A stretch of DNA of 64,000 nucleotides from Marinobacter maroccanus (GTDB lineage Bacteria; Pseudomonadota; Gammaproteobacteria; Pseudomonadales; Oleiphilaceae), in assembly GCF_002933275.1 (NCBI RefSeq), contig NZ_PSSX01000005.1, forward strand, positions 186,001 to 250,000. The letters run 5' to 3'. Positions within the stretch are counted from its first letter, which is position 1; every line of letters begins with the position of its first letter. This document shows, piece after piece, positions 26,540 to 35,428 of this stretch. The notes beneath the pieces were generated by a model. That model made no database searches and had not been told where the DNA came from. It was given only the letters and a program-made list of their open reading frames with translations. The translations under genes and the position numbers were made by a program.

Positions 26540-28408
26540 ATGGATGATGACTTCGTCAATTCCTCTCCTGTGTATATTCTCGGTATTTCAGCTTTTTACC
26601 ACGATTCAGGTGCCGCTTTGTTACGTGATGGCACCATACTTTGCGCCGCCCAGGAAGAAAGATTCACCCGAAAAAAACATGATCCGGGGTTTCCCGCTCA
26701 CTCAGTCAGGTTCTGTCTCGAATTCGCCGGCATTGGTCTGGACCAGGTCCAATCAGTGGTTTTTTATGACAAGCCATTGCTGAAGTTCGAGCGCCTTCTG
26801 GAGACTTATCTTAGCTTTGCGCCAAAGGGGCTTGGCTCGTTCCTCAAGGCCATGCCCGTCTGGCTGAAGGAAAAGCTGTATCTGAAGCAGGAGCTGCGCT
26901 CCCAGTTGTGCGAACTCTCCGGGCTGGCGCGCAAAGCGCTGCCGCCTCTGCTGTTTACTGCCCACCATCAGTCTCACGCAGCGTCAGCTTTCTTTCCATC
27001 CCCTTATGAGAAGGCCGCAGTGCTGTGTCTGGATGGGGTGGGAGAGTGGGCCACAACCTCGGCATGGGTGGGGAACTCCGATCAGTTGGAGCCGCTTTGG
27101 CAGATTGATTTCCCGCACTCATTGGGGCTCTTGTACTCGGCGTTTACCTACTATTTGGGTTTCAAAGTTAACTCGGGAGAGTACAAGGTGATGGGGCTTG
27201 CCCCTTATGGAGAGCCCCGTTTTGCCGAGCTCATTCGCTCTGAGTTGATTGATATCAAGCCCGACGGCTCGTTTCGGCTCAATATGGATTACTTTGATTA
27301 CTGTACCGGGCTGACCATGGTGAACGAGCGGTTCGGGAAGCTCTTTGGATTGCCAGTCCGGGCGCCTGAGAGCGATGCGCTGACTCAGGCCCACATGGAT
27401 ATCGCTGCGTCCATTCAGGAAGTTACCAACGATTGTGTTGTGCGCCTGGCTAGCCAGCTCAGAAAAGAAACTGGGATGGAGCACTTGTGTCTGGCAGGGG
27501 GGGTGGCTCTGAACTGTGTGGCGAACAGTGAGGTGGCGCGCCTGGCTGGCTTCAAGGGCTTGTGGGTTCAGCCTGCCGCCGGGGATGCCGGAGGTTCAAT
27601 AGGAGCCGCCCTGAGCGCCTGGTATGCGGGTGAGCATCCGCAGCGGCGACAGGACAGCCCTGATGGTATGAACGGTGCTTATCTCGGCCCTGAGTTCTCT
27701 GATGAGGATATTCGTTCGGCCCTTAATCGGTTTGGCGCGGTTTTCGATGAAGAGCCGCAGGAATCTCTCTGTTCCAGGGTGGCGGACCTGCTTGCCGATG
27801 GAAACGTCGTTGGCTGGTTCCAGGGAAGGATGGAGTTTGGTCCCAGGGCGCTGGGCCATCGGTCCATTCTTGGTGATCCGCGCCTCCCCGGAATGCAGGA
27901 GAAAATGAACCTCAAGATCAAGTTCCGGGAGTCGTTTCGGCCGTTTGCACCTTCGGTACTTGAGGAGGATACAAAGGATTGGTTCGAGTGCGAATTTACC
28001 AGCCCGTATATGTTAATGACTGCCCCGGTTTCAAAGACGCGCAGGCACGAGTCGGCTGATGCGGAGGCTCTTACGGGGCTTCAGAAGTTGAAGCAGGTGC
28101 GTTCAGCCATTCCCGCCGTCACCCATGTGGATTACAGCGCCCGGCTCCAGACGGTAGGCAAGGGTGGGTCGGTTGTGTATCGACGCCTTTTGCACGCATT
28201 CAAGGCGTTGACAGGGTGTCCGGTCCTGATAAACACCTCATTTAATGTGCGTGGAGAGCCAATCGTCGCAACACCTGAAGACGCGTTCCGCTGCTTCATG
28301 GCTACAGACATGGACTACCTGGTGGTCGGGAACTTTGTGCTCAGCAAGGGCTCTCAGTCTGGCAGGGAAGCCTTTATGGATCATGTGGATCAATTCGAGC
28401 TGGATTAG
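26540..28408 (+). CDS. Carbamoyltransferase (NodU/CmcH/TobZ family)
   Basis: Transfers a carbamoyl group from carbamoyl phosphate, by way of an adenylate, to a hydroxyl group, here probably of a sugar. The N-terminal Kae1-like domain starts YILGISAFYHDSGAALL and has TAHHQSHAASAFF with metal-binding histidines, CLDGVGEWATTS, and LCLAGGVALNCVAN. The C-terminal domain has GRMEFGPRALGHRSILGDPR and LINTSFNVRGEPIV. The length is 622 aa from ATG 26540, which I prefer to GTG 26531. It is followed by an SxtJ-like and a DUF5989 protein, the arrangement also found around the saxitoxin carbamoyltransferase SxtI. Confidence 0.92.
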   Translation: MDDDFVNSSPVYILGISAFYHDSGAALLRDGTILCAAQEERFTRKKHDPGFPAHSVRFCLEFAGIGLDQVQSVVFYDKPLLKFERLLETYLSFAPKGLGSFLKAMPVWLKEKLYLKQELRSQLCELSGLARKALPPLLFTAHHQSHAASAFFPSPYEKAAVLCLDGVGEWATTSAWVGNSDQLEPLWQIDFPHSLGLLYSAFTYYLGFKVNSGEYKVMGLAPYGEPRFAELIRSELIDIKPDGSFRLNMDYFDYCTGLTMVNERFGKLFGLPVRAPESDALTQAHMDIAASIQEVTNDCVVRLASQLRKETGMEHLCLAGGVALNCVANSEVARLAGFKGLWVQPAAGDAGGSIGAALSAWYAGEHPQRRQDSPDGMNGAYLGPEFSDEDIRSALNRFGAVFDEEPQESLCSRVADLLADGNVVGWFQGRMEFGPRALGHRSILGDPRLPGMQEKMNLKIKFRESFRPFAPSVLEEDTKDWFECEFTSPYMLMTAPVSKTRRHESADAEALTGLQKLKQVRSAIPAVTHVDYSARLQTVGKGGSVVYRRLLHAFKALTGCPVLINTSFNVRGEPIVATPEDAFRCFMATDMDYLVVGNFVLSKGSQSGREAFMDHVDQFELD

Positions 28409-28416
28409 GAGCAGGG

Positions 28417-28809
28417 ATGGAACGTTCGGCGGAAAGGTCAGAGTTAAAGAAGTTCGGAATTGGTCTCGCGATTATCATCGCCGTTCTATTTGGTGTGTTT
28501 CTCCCATGGCTGTTCAGTTATTCCTGGCCGTGGTGGCCCTGGCTGACGGGGGCTATCTTGTTGTTCATTTCCTTTCTGGCGCCTTCTGCCCTCTCTCCAG
28601 TCCAGCGAGGTCTCCTGAAGATTGCTGAACCGCTGGGGCGTATTAACTCTGTGATACTTCTCTCCATGGTGTACTTTCTCCTGGTTTGTCCGATGGGTCT
28701 GATCATGAAGCTGTTTGGAAAAGATCCAATTCCGAAAGCATTCGAGCCAGACGCTGAGACCTACAGGAAAAAGAGCGATCCAACGACCAGTCTGGAGGTG
28801 CCGTTCTGA
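28417..28809 (+). CDS. SxtJ-family small membrane protein
   Basis: A 130-aa protein with about three hydrophobic helices (roughly 13-33, 41-57, 77-100), a WPWWPWLTG turn and SPVQRGLLKIAEPLGRINSVI between helices 2 and 3. This matches the SxtJ membrane proteins that accompany carbamoyltransferases. The role is not established; holding the carbamoyltransferase at the membrane is a reasonable guess. It begins 8 bp after the carbamoyltransferase stop and overlaps the next ORF (TGATG). Confidence 0.82.
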   Translation: MERSAERSELKKFGIGLAIIIAVLFGVFLPWLFSYSWPWWPWLTGAILLFISFLAPSALSPVQRGLLKIAEPLGRINSVILLSMVYFLLVCPMGLIMKLFGKDPIPKAFEPDAETYRKKSDPTTSLEVPF

Positions 28810-28961
28810 TGTGGGAGTTGCTGAAAGATTTTTCTATGTTTGTGCGGGCGAGGAAAAAGTACTGGATGATTCCGCTGCTGGCGACGCTCATGTTGCTGGG
28901 TGGCCTGATTGTTTTCAGTCAGGGTTCGGCCTTTGCCCCATTTATCTATACGCTGTTCTGA
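28809..28961 (+). CDS. DUF5989-type 50-aa membrane peptide
   Basis: A short reading frame starting MWELLKDFSMFVRARKKYW, followed by a hydrophobic helix and ending SQGSAFAPFIYTLF. The layout (amphipathic start, R/K-rich turn, one helix, GSA-APFIYTLF end) is that of the DUF5989 peptides next to SxtJ. The ATG overlaps the upstream stop, so the two genes are translationally coupled. The three genes 26540-28961 form one operon ended by the terminator at 28969. Confidence 0.85.
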   Translation: MWELLKDFSMFVRARKKYWMIPLLATLMLLGGLIVFSQGSAFAPFIYTLF

Positions 28962-28968
28962 CGAAATG

Positions 28969-28999
28969 AAAAAAGGGGCCTCCTGGGAGGCCCCTTTTT
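28969..28999. terminator. Bidirectional terminator between convergent genes
   Basis: The stem GGGGCCTC / GAGGCCCC has A-rich sequence before it and TTTTT after it, so it can stop transcription from both sides: the carbamoyltransferase operon (plus) and the PEP-CTERM gene at 29022 (minus). Confidence 0.9.
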
Positions 29000-29021
29000 G
29001 ATTTTAAGCGCGATGACCAGG

Positions 29022-29813
29022 TCAGGCAGATTCGCCGTCCTTCTGGTTACGGCGACGCAGACCAAACATGGCTACGAGCGAGAGCCCGAGAAGACCAAGG
29101 GTGGCCGGCTCGGGAACGTCAACTGCGCCTTCGATGGTGTCGTTACCACATGTCATGTTCCAGTGAAACGCAATTTCATTACCGAACAGGAGGCTGGTGC
29201 CGGCCAGATCAACGCCGAAATTCAGGACGTTGTTGGTTGAGTCAATGCTCCAACTGCCAGAGATCCCGGTGCTGATCGCAGTTTCATTGCCCAAATCGAC
29301 GAGTGTTTCCTGGCCGTCCCGGAAAATTCCGCCGCTGCTCATCACATCTTCGGTAAGGATGGCGTTTGCGTCATTGGTCGCGCCAGTAAGCTGGTAAAGA
29401 CTGGCAATACCGCCATTGTTACTGGAACGATCATTCAGGACCAGGCCGTATTGCCAGATGGTTCCGTTGGCGTGGTTGTCCAATTTGTAGCCATCAGAGG
29501 CGCTACCGGCCGGGTTCCATTCACTTGCCAGGAAAAGGTCCCCGAGAGTAACGCCGAGACCGTCCTTGGTAAGGTTGGGGTAGATACCCACGTGGTTAAC
29601 AAAATTGGTTTGGATTGAAAGATTCAGGAAACTCCCTGTGAGAGATGCTTCCGCGCCAATGATGTCGAACTTGGTTGTGTCGGCATTGCTTGCAATGACG
29701 TCACCGTATCCGTGGTCATCGGATCCAACATAGTCATCGCTGATAAAATCCGCGTAAACCGGTTGGGCGGCGAGGGCTCCAACAAGCAGGCTGGCTTTTA
29801 CTGCATTTTTCAT
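29022..29813 (-). CDS. PEP-CTERM sorting-signal protein, paralogue 2
   Basis: A 263-aa exported protein. The signal peptide starts MKNAVKASLLVGALAAQPVY (start 29813; the longer frame to 29837 adds only a charged stretch). The C-terminus is VPEPATLGLLGLSLVAMFGL followed by RRRNQK: motif, helix and basic tail. The body aligns with the protein at 25611 (YVGSDD, TLGDLFLASEWNPAGS, NGTIWQYG, HWNMTCGNDTIEG). Both keep a single cysteine next to the sorting signal. It is probably an exosortase A substrate under PrsR/sigma-54 control, to judge from the box and promoter upstream. Confidence 0.92.
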   Translation of the reverse strand: MKNAVKASLLVGALAAQPVYADFISDDYVGSDDHGYGDVIASNADTTKFDIIGAEASLTGSFLNLSIQTNFVNHVGIYPNLTKDGLGVTLGDLFLASEWNPAGSASDGYKLDNHANGTIWQYGLVLNDRSSNNGGIASLYQLTGATNDANAILTEDVMSSGGIFRDGQETLVDLGNETAISTGISGSWSIDSTNNVLNFGVDLAGTSLLFGNEIAFHWNMTCGNDTIEGAVDVPEPATLGLLGLSLVAMFGLRRRNQKDGESA

Positions 29814-29879
29814 AATAATCGTCCTGATTTGCTCCACAGAAATGCTAAATTCGCTGTGCGAACATGCATTACCGTAAGC

Positions 29880-29895
29880 AGCAAAAACCAGGCCG
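29880..29895 (-). promoter_or_regulatory. Sigma-54 promoter of PEP-CTERM gene 29813
   Basis: On the minus strand the sequence is CGGCCTGGTTTTTGCT, with GG-N10-GC (29894-29893 and 29882-29881). Transcription would start near 29870, about 57 bp before the ATG. Confidence 0.68.
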
Positions 29896-29949
29896 GAACG
29901 GAAATATCTCGTTAAAACAGCAAAGTAAGATTGTTGGGGGGGAGGTTAG

Positions 29950-29966
29950 TGTAAATAAAATCGACA
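29950..29966 (-). promoter_or_regulatory. Candidate PrsR box 3, upstream of PEP-CTERM gene 29813
   Basis: In the direction of the gene it reads TGTCGATTTTATTTACA, ending 55 bp before the -24 GG. A weaker 18-bp copy (TGTAAATTTCTTGAGACA on the plus strand, 29981-29998) lies 31 bp further upstream, about three helical turns away, in the same orientation. Confidence 0.6.
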
Positions 29967-30037
29967 GTATTTAGCCGAGCTGTAAATTTCTTGAGACACT
30001 GAAACATAAACTTCTTGAATTGGTAAGGAAGCTGAGG

Positions 30038-31156
30038 ATGAAACAAGGTAACTCTGTCAGGAATGCCTGGTTCGGAATTGTCACCGTCGTAATTTCTGTT
30101 GTGATTGTTCTGGTAGTCTTCGAGTGGGCTCTGAGGACTATGACCGGTTCTATGCAAAGCAGTGAATCCATGGATGAGGGATTTATACTGTTTGATTCCC
30201 GGCTTGGCTGGAAGCTAAACCCCGGCTGGGAGGGCAAGCACCGGCATCATGATTTTGAGGTGCAGTATCAGGTGAACGAACTGGGGTTTCGTGGGGATGC
30301 TCTCGAATTTTCCGGGGAGAGCCAGAAGGTATTCTTCCTTGGCGATAGTTTTACATTCGGGCTTGGCGTTGATGAGGGGGAGACCTTTCCGGATTTCCTC
30401 AATAGTTCAGCTGCTGGGGCACATACAGACTTTTTTAACCTCAGCGTGCCCGGTTATGCTCCGGACCAGCAACTGATACTCCTGGACGATCTACTGAGTT
30501 ATCGCCCGGACACATTGGTGTGGGTGATCTACCTTGGCAACGACTTGTTGGACATTCGTTACCCATTCCCGTTGCAGGCTGGTTACGGAAAACCCTATTA
30601 CGTACTGGATGGAAATCGCCTGCGTCTGGAAAACAGCCCGGTTCCCTTGAAAGCGAAAACCCCGAAGTATCAGGCAATGTCAGTCAGTTCAGCGATCTTG
30701 GAAGGCTTTGACCTGTATCCGATCTGGCAGGATCTTCTTGCTGATTCCCAGATCGGGACGCGCATTAACTCGATTATCGGCTTTGATGAGAACGCCCTCC
30801 AGTCACATATTGAAGAGCGTCTCAAGAGCGATGTGGCCCTTTTCCTGGCTATGACAGATAGGGCAAGGACGATGGTAAGAGGGCAGGGTGGTGAGATGGC
30901 GTTCGTTCTGATGCCCGGCAGCGGGTATTTCCGGGAAAATACGGTTCCAGGGGTTTACCAGAAGAGCACCGCAAGAGCGTTGTCGAGTGAACTCAAGGAC
31001 CGGGAATACCGTGTGGTAAATCTCGGGCCCGAACTGGCAAATCTAATTAACTCAGAAAAGCAACTATTTCACCCCAATGAAGGCCATCTGACGCCTGAAG
31101 GGCATAAAGCGGTTGCTGGAATTCTCGCCGGTTCAGGTCTCTGGGACGAGCAGTGA
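30038..31156 (+). CDS. Membrane-anchored SGNH/GDSL hydrolase
   Basis: A 372-aa protein with one N-terminal membrane helix (about 10-31) and a periplasmic SGNH domain. Block I is VFFLGDSFTFGLGV, with Ser in GDS. Block III appears as YLGNDLLD, and block V as HPNEGHLTPEGHKAVA with catalytic Asn/His candidates. Such enzymes remove or move acetyl or other acyl groups on polysaccharides. Its place among the PEP-CTERM and carbamoyltransferase genes suggests a decorating role in the exopolysaccharide. The start at ATG 30038 (GAGG just before) is better than the TTG at 30020. It diverges from the PEP-CTERM gene at 29813. Confidence 0.85.
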   Translation: MKQGNSVRNAWFGIVTVVISVVIVLVVFEWALRTMTGSMQSSESMDEGFILFDSRLGWKLNPGWEGKHRHHDFEVQYQVNELGFRGDALEFSGESQKVFFLGDSFTFGLGVDEGETFPDFLNSSAAGAHTDFFNLSVPGYAPDQQLILLDDLLSYRPDTLVWVIYLGNDLLDIRYPFPLQAGYGKPYYVLDGNRLRLENSPVPLKAKTPKYQAMSVSSAILEGFDLYPIWQDLLADSQIGTRINSIIGFDENALQSHIEERLKSDVALFLAMTDRARTMVRGQGGEMAFVLMPGSGYFRENTVPGVYQKSTARALSSELKDREYRVVNLGPELANLINSEKQLFHPNEGHLTPEGHKAVAGILAGSGLWDEQ

Positions 31157-31164
31157 GGGCTCGG

Positions 31165-31188
31165 GAGGCGATACCGGCGAATCGCCTC
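31165..31188. terminator. Hairpin between convergent GDSL and prsT genes
   Basis: GAGGCGAT / ATCGCCTC with an 8-base loop lies between the two stop codons, followed by a weak T-rich stretch on the plus strand. It is a likely but imperfect terminator. Confidence 0.55.
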
Positions 31189-31198
31189 TCTGTTTATA

Positions 31199-33901
31199 TC
31201 AACCCTGACCACCAAACTTTTCCAGAATCCGCTTCGCTTCGTCTGTATTGCCAGTTGCTTTGTAAGCCTCTGCAAGGTGCATAGCGATCTCTTGGGAATC
31301 GGGCTGGAGTTCGTGGGCCTTTTTCAGAACCTGCAGACTTTCTTCAGCCCTTCCTGATTTAAACAGAATCCAACCGTATGTGTCCGCTATAGCGCCGTTT
31401 TCTGGCTGTAGTTCATAGGCCCGCTTAGCGAGCTCCATGGCCCGCTCGTCACCATCTTCATGGTAAATCCAGGCAAGATTGTTGAGGGCCACGACGTTTG
31501 AGGGCGTCAACTCCAGAAGGCTCTGGTAAGCGGCCACGGCCTTGGATATTTGCTGCTGATTTTGGAAGAGAATTGCCGATGTCATTAACACAGACGGGTT
31601 CGAGGGATGGGCTTCGATCGCATTTTCGGCAGCTTGTAACGCGTTCTCGGTCTGGCCATCGGCTTGCAGCGACCTGATGTATCCAACGTGTATGTTGGCA
31701 GCATTGTCCTTCGTTAAAGCAAGCTCATAGAGTTCCGAAGCCTGCCGATTCTCTCCTTGTCGCTCGAAAAAAGACGCCTCAATCAGGTATGGGTTAGCCG
31801 ATTCGGGGTGGAGTCGCTTCATTTCCCGAATAATATCGCGCGCGGCATTTTTCTCCCCGGACTGATATGCGAGGTCTGCGGCCTGAAGTGCGATGCGTTC
31901 ATTCTCTGGAAACAGTACTCGAGCGCGTTCAAGAATTGAGGCTGCCCTCTTCGGATTTTCTGCTCTGATTTGGGCCGCAACACCGCTATAAATATTCATG
32001 GCCGCTGGCTCTGAAGCGGAGGGAAGGTCTGGTTCTTCCCGATCCAGCAATTGGGCCGTGAGCTCCTCTGCACGCTTATCATTGCCTTCGGTAAGTGCGG
32101 CATCCAGCAACAGCAATTTCGGACCCATGGCGTCAGGGTGGATGTCTGAAAGAGTGTTCATCAAGGCAAGGGTTTCATCACGAGAGGTGACCTGGCTGAA
32201 ACCGATCAGGGCCTGGCGGTTGTCGGGCTCAAGTTCAAGTGCCCTCTTGAAGTAATCGCGTGCTTGGTCTTTGTTTTCCCGGGTAAGTTCCATATTGCCA
32301 AGCGCCACCAGAGGTGCCGATGTATTGGGGAAGGCCTTTTGGGCTTTGTGGAAATAGGTCTCGGCCTCTTTCAGGTTGTCGGCCTCAAGCGCCAGTTGCC
32401 CCCGCATTAGCAGCGGCGCCTGGCTTGAGGGTCGGTCCTCAATCCATCTATCTGCGGCGCTGATAGCCTTTTCTGGGCCACCTGATCGAGCCAGGGCCTG
32501 AATCTGAACAATGCGAGCGTTGTCGTTATCCGGGGAAGCCTCAATAACGGTCTGAGCGTTTTCAATCGCTTCATCAAACTTGCGGACCTCCGTCAGGTAG
32601 CGTGCAAAGCGCAGCCTCAGGGCATGGTTGCTTGGGTTCTGTTCAAGCGATTTCCTGATTAGCGTCTCGCCGGTTTCAAGATCCCCGCTGGCGAGAGCCG
32701 CAATCCCCGCAAGAGCAGTAGTGGAGGGGTCGCTTCCGGAATCCTCGAGGTTAGCCAAAATGGCTTTTGCACTCTCGGGATCGCGGAGCTTGATGCGGGT
32801 GGCTGCCAGAAGTTTGCTGGCTTCCTCAGAATCAGTTGCTTCAACGATGGGCGTTAGCAACCTCTCGGCGTCCTCGACCCGTCCCTGACGAAAACGGATA
32901 ATTCCCAGCAGCAGATTGCTTTGGGTGTGACCGGGGGCCTGCCGGAGAATTTCCTCCAGATTGCGTGCCGCTTCATTGAGATCTCCGCGGTTATACGCCT
33001 CCTGTGCAGCAATCAGGCTGCTCCGGATCATGCCCGGGCCGGATTTGGCGAGGATTTCTTCGTACACAAAGGCCTCAGAGGATTTACCTTGGGCGCGAAG
33101 TACGGTGATCAGGGACGACATGGTTTCATATTTTCGGCGGGTCATTACGTCAAATTGCCCGATGTCCTCCAGAGCTCTGATGTAAGCTTCTTCGGACTGT
33201 TCCCATTGTTCTCTGGCCTGGAAGAGCTGGCCTTTCCAAAGCCAAAGTTCTGGTTCTGAAGAATCAACCGTTTCGGCTTCCTGAAGCAGGGCAGTGACCT
33301 CGTCACTGTTACCCTTGCTGAATGCAAGACGTGAGAGACCGATCAGGGGCAGGGCAGAGCTGTTATCAATGTCACGCGCGGCTTTATAGGCGTCGTCAGC
33401 CCGTTGATAATCCCCTGCAGCGTGGTGGATTTTTGCTTCCAGCAACTTTGCATCCAGTTGTTTGGATCGGTCTGAAAAGGAAGCAGCTTCAAGAGCCGCG
33501 AGGGCGTCTTCCAGTTGCCCTTGATGGAAATTTGCCTCAGCCCGGATAAGGCTCGCCTGGCTCTCGATCGCAGGAGTGATGTTTGTTTCATGCTCGTCCA
33601 TGGCGGCTAAAAGCTGATCTAGCTGGCGTTCTGCGTTCTCTGCATCCCCTGCTGCGAGTAGATTCTCCAGTATGATGAAATACGGATCAGGCTCGTCTGA
33701 CTGGAGCTCTATGGCATTTCGGGCTTCGAGTGTGCTTGCTCGAAGTTCACCTTGTCTTTGGAAAAAGCGGGCCTGATCAAGATGACTGATGTACTGAATT
33801 TCTTCCTGTGTCATCTCTGGCGGATTGTCGCCACACCCGGTGACTGAGAGAGCTATGGCGGTTGATAGAAGAGTGACTCGCGCTGCCTTGAATACTTTCA
33901 T
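31199..33901 (-). CDS. prsT: PEP-CTERM system TPR-repeat lipoprotein PrsT
   Basis: A 900-aa lipoprotein (signal peptide ending VTGC, Cys23) made almost wholly of tetratricopeptide repeats from about residue 35 to 895; examples are VALNNLAWIYHEDGDERAME and ADTYGWILFKSGRAEESLQ. This length and content match the TPR protein found next to exosortase A regulators (TIGR02917). It sits in the periplasm at a membrane and may organise export or secretion of the polysaccharide. It is the last of the unit prsK-prsR-prsT, starting 52 bp after prsR. Confidence 0.93.
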   Translation of the reverse strand: MKVFKAARVTLLSTAIALSVTGCGDNPPEMTQEEIQYISHLDQARFFQRQGELRASTLEARNAIELQSDEPDPYFIILENLLAAGDAENAERQLDQLLAAMDEHETNITPAIESQASLIRAEANFHQGQLEDALAALEAASFSDRSKQLDAKLLEAKIHHAAGDYQRADDAYKAARDIDNSSALPLIGLSRLAFSKGNSDEVTALLQEAETVDSSEPELWLWKGQLFQAREQWEQSEEAYIRALEDIGQFDVMTRRKYETMSSLITVLRAQGKSSEAFVYEEILAKSGPGMIRSSLIAAQEAYNRGDLNEAARNLEEILRQAPGHTQSNLLLGIIRFRQGRVEDAERLLTPIVEATDSEEASKLLAATRIKLRDPESAKAILANLEDSGSDPSTTALAGIAALASGDLETGETLIRKSLEQNPSNHALRLRFARYLTEVRKFDEAIENAQTVIEASPDNDNARIVQIQALARSGGPEKAISAADRWIEDRPSSQAPLLMRGQLALEADNLKEAETYFHKAQKAFPNTSAPLVALGNMELTRENKDQARDYFKRALELEPDNRQALIGFSQVTSRDETLALMNTLSDIHPDAMGPKLLLLDAALTEGNDKRAEELTAQLLDREEPDLPSASEPAAMNIYSGVAAQIRAENPKRAASILERARVLFPENERIALQAADLAYQSGEKNAARDIIREMKRLHPESANPYLIEASFFERQGENRQASELYELALTKDNAANIHVGYIRSLQADGQTENALQAAENAIEAHPSNPSVLMTSAILFQNQQQISKAVAAYQSLLELTPSNVVALNNLAWIYHEDGDERAMELAKRAYELQPENGAIADTYGWILFKSGRAEESLQVLKKAHELQPDSQEIAMHLAEAYKATGNTDEAKRILEKFGGQG

Positions 33902-33952
33902 GCCCAGTTCCTTTGTTTTATCAGCTCTTATTATGAGTTCGGTATCTGCGCT

Positions 33953-35326
33953 TCAGGTACCAGTAACTGTCTGAGAGGTGTCGATTCGATATTTGTCTGT
34001 CAGGTTATAGAGAGTTGGGCGAGTAACGCCAAGCAATCGGGAGGCCTGAGCCATATTGAAATTACAGGTCCGCAGTGCCTGAATGATGGCTTGCCTTTCT
34101 GCTACTTCGCGAACCTGCCTGAGATTCAGCTGAGTATCAGATTTCGATTCACCGGGAGGAAGCTCAAGATCCTCGGCAGTAACCCGCTTACCATCCGCCA
34201 TGATGGTGGCCCGCTTGACCTTGTTGATCATCTCACGCACGTTTCCTGGCCAGGAATATCCATTGATCGCATTGATTGCGTCTTCTGAGAAAGCAAGATT
34301 GGGCCGATCCATATGCTTGCCCAGGGATTTCAGAAGCGATTGAGCAATTACAAGCGCGTCTCCTTCACGCTCACGAACAGCCGGAACATCCAGCGTAATT
34401 TCGCTGATCCGGTAATAGAGATCTTCCCGAAACTCACCGCTATCGATCAGCTGTCGAACGTCCCGATGGGTCGCGCAGACCACTCGCACGTCAACTGGAA
34501 CAGGGTTTACTGATCCGACGCGATCAACAACTCTTTCCTGGAGAAAGCGGAGCAGCTTCGCCTGAAGCGGCATTGGCATGTCCCCTATCTCGTCCAGAAA
34601 AAGGGTTCCGCCATTTGCGCTTTCAATCTTGCCTTTCTTGGTTTGGTTAGCGCCGGTGAATGAGCCTTTCTCGAATCCGAAAAGTTCGCTCTCCAGCAGG
34701 TTTTCGGGGATCGCTGCGCAGTTTATGGCAGCAAAAGGCTTGCAGGCACGGTGACTAAGATCATGGAGGGCCCGAGCCAGTAATTCCTTGCCGGTTCCTG
34801 TTTCTCCGGTTATCAGTGTTGTTACATCCGTTGGGGCAACCTTTTCGAGGGTGCGGCAAATAGTCAGCATCTGTGGGCTGGCAGCAACAATTCCCTTGAT
34901 GTTGGTTCCGTTGCCCTGCCGGGCCAGGTCTCGGTTCTCTCTTTCAAGCTCAGCGAGACGGAAGGCACGATTTACAACAAAGGTAAGGATGTCGGCGTCC
35001 AACGGCTTCTGGTAGAAATCGGAGGCGCCCATACCAATTGCTTTTACGGCATTTTCTTTGTCCTCACGGCCGGTCACTACGATGACTTTTGTCATAGGGG
35101 CGAGGCGCAGGATTTCTTCAAGCAGGCTGAAGCCTTCGGTCGCTCCTCCCGGATCCGGCGGAAGTCCGAGGTCCAAGGTAACGACGTCAGGCTCATCTCG
35201 CCTCAACGCTGTCAGCGCTGAATCCCGGTCAGAGGCGACTGCTACTTCGAGGTCTTCGCTGAAACACCAGCGCATCTGGCTTTGCAGGCCTGGATCATCC
35301 TCTACAATCAAGAGTCGTCTAGTCAC
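33953..35326 (-). CDS. prsR: Sigma-54-dependent response regulator PrsR
   Basis: An NtrC-type activator of 457 aa. The receiver domain (1-120) has the acidic pocket E9-D10-D11, phospho-acceptor Asp52 and Lys107. The AAA+ domain has Walker A GETGTGK (174-180), the sigma-54-contact loop GSFTGA (221-226) and Walker B TLFLDE (241-246). A Fis-type helix-turn-helix (QASRLLGVTRPTLYNL) ends the protein. It belongs to the PEP-CTERM-box regulator family (TIGR02915). It should bind the YGTCR-N6-TTTACA boxes described here and open GG-N10-GC promoters with RpoN. PrsK is the partner kinase. Confidence 0.95.
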   Translation of the reverse strand: MTRRLLIVEDDPGLQSQMRWCFSEDLEVAVASDRDSALTALRRDEPDVVTLDLGLPPDPGGATEGFSLLEEILRLAPMTKVIVVTGREDKENAVKAIGMGASDFYQKPLDADILTFVVNRAFRLAELERENRDLARQGNGTNIKGIVAASPQMLTICRTLEKVAPTDVTTLITGETGTGKELLARALHDLSHRACKPFAAINCAAIPENLLESELFGFEKGSFTGANQTKKGKIESANGGTLFLDEIGDMPMPLQAKLLRFLQERVVDRVGSVNPVPVDVRVVCATHRDVRQLIDSGEFREDLYYRISEITLDVPAVREREGDALVIAQSLLKSLGKHMDRPNLAFSEDAINAINGYSWPGNVREMINKVKRATIMADGKRVTAEDLELPPGESKSDTQLNLRQVREVAERQAIIQALRTCNFNMAQASRLLGVTRPTLYNLTDKYRIDTSQTVTGT

Positions 35327-35428
35327 AACAGCACTAAGTCCTTTTTTAAAGTGTTTCCATAATCGTGATTCTTAACCGATCATTGACACTTTGCAATGTC
35401 GGTTTGCATTGATCAACAGCTGCGCCGG

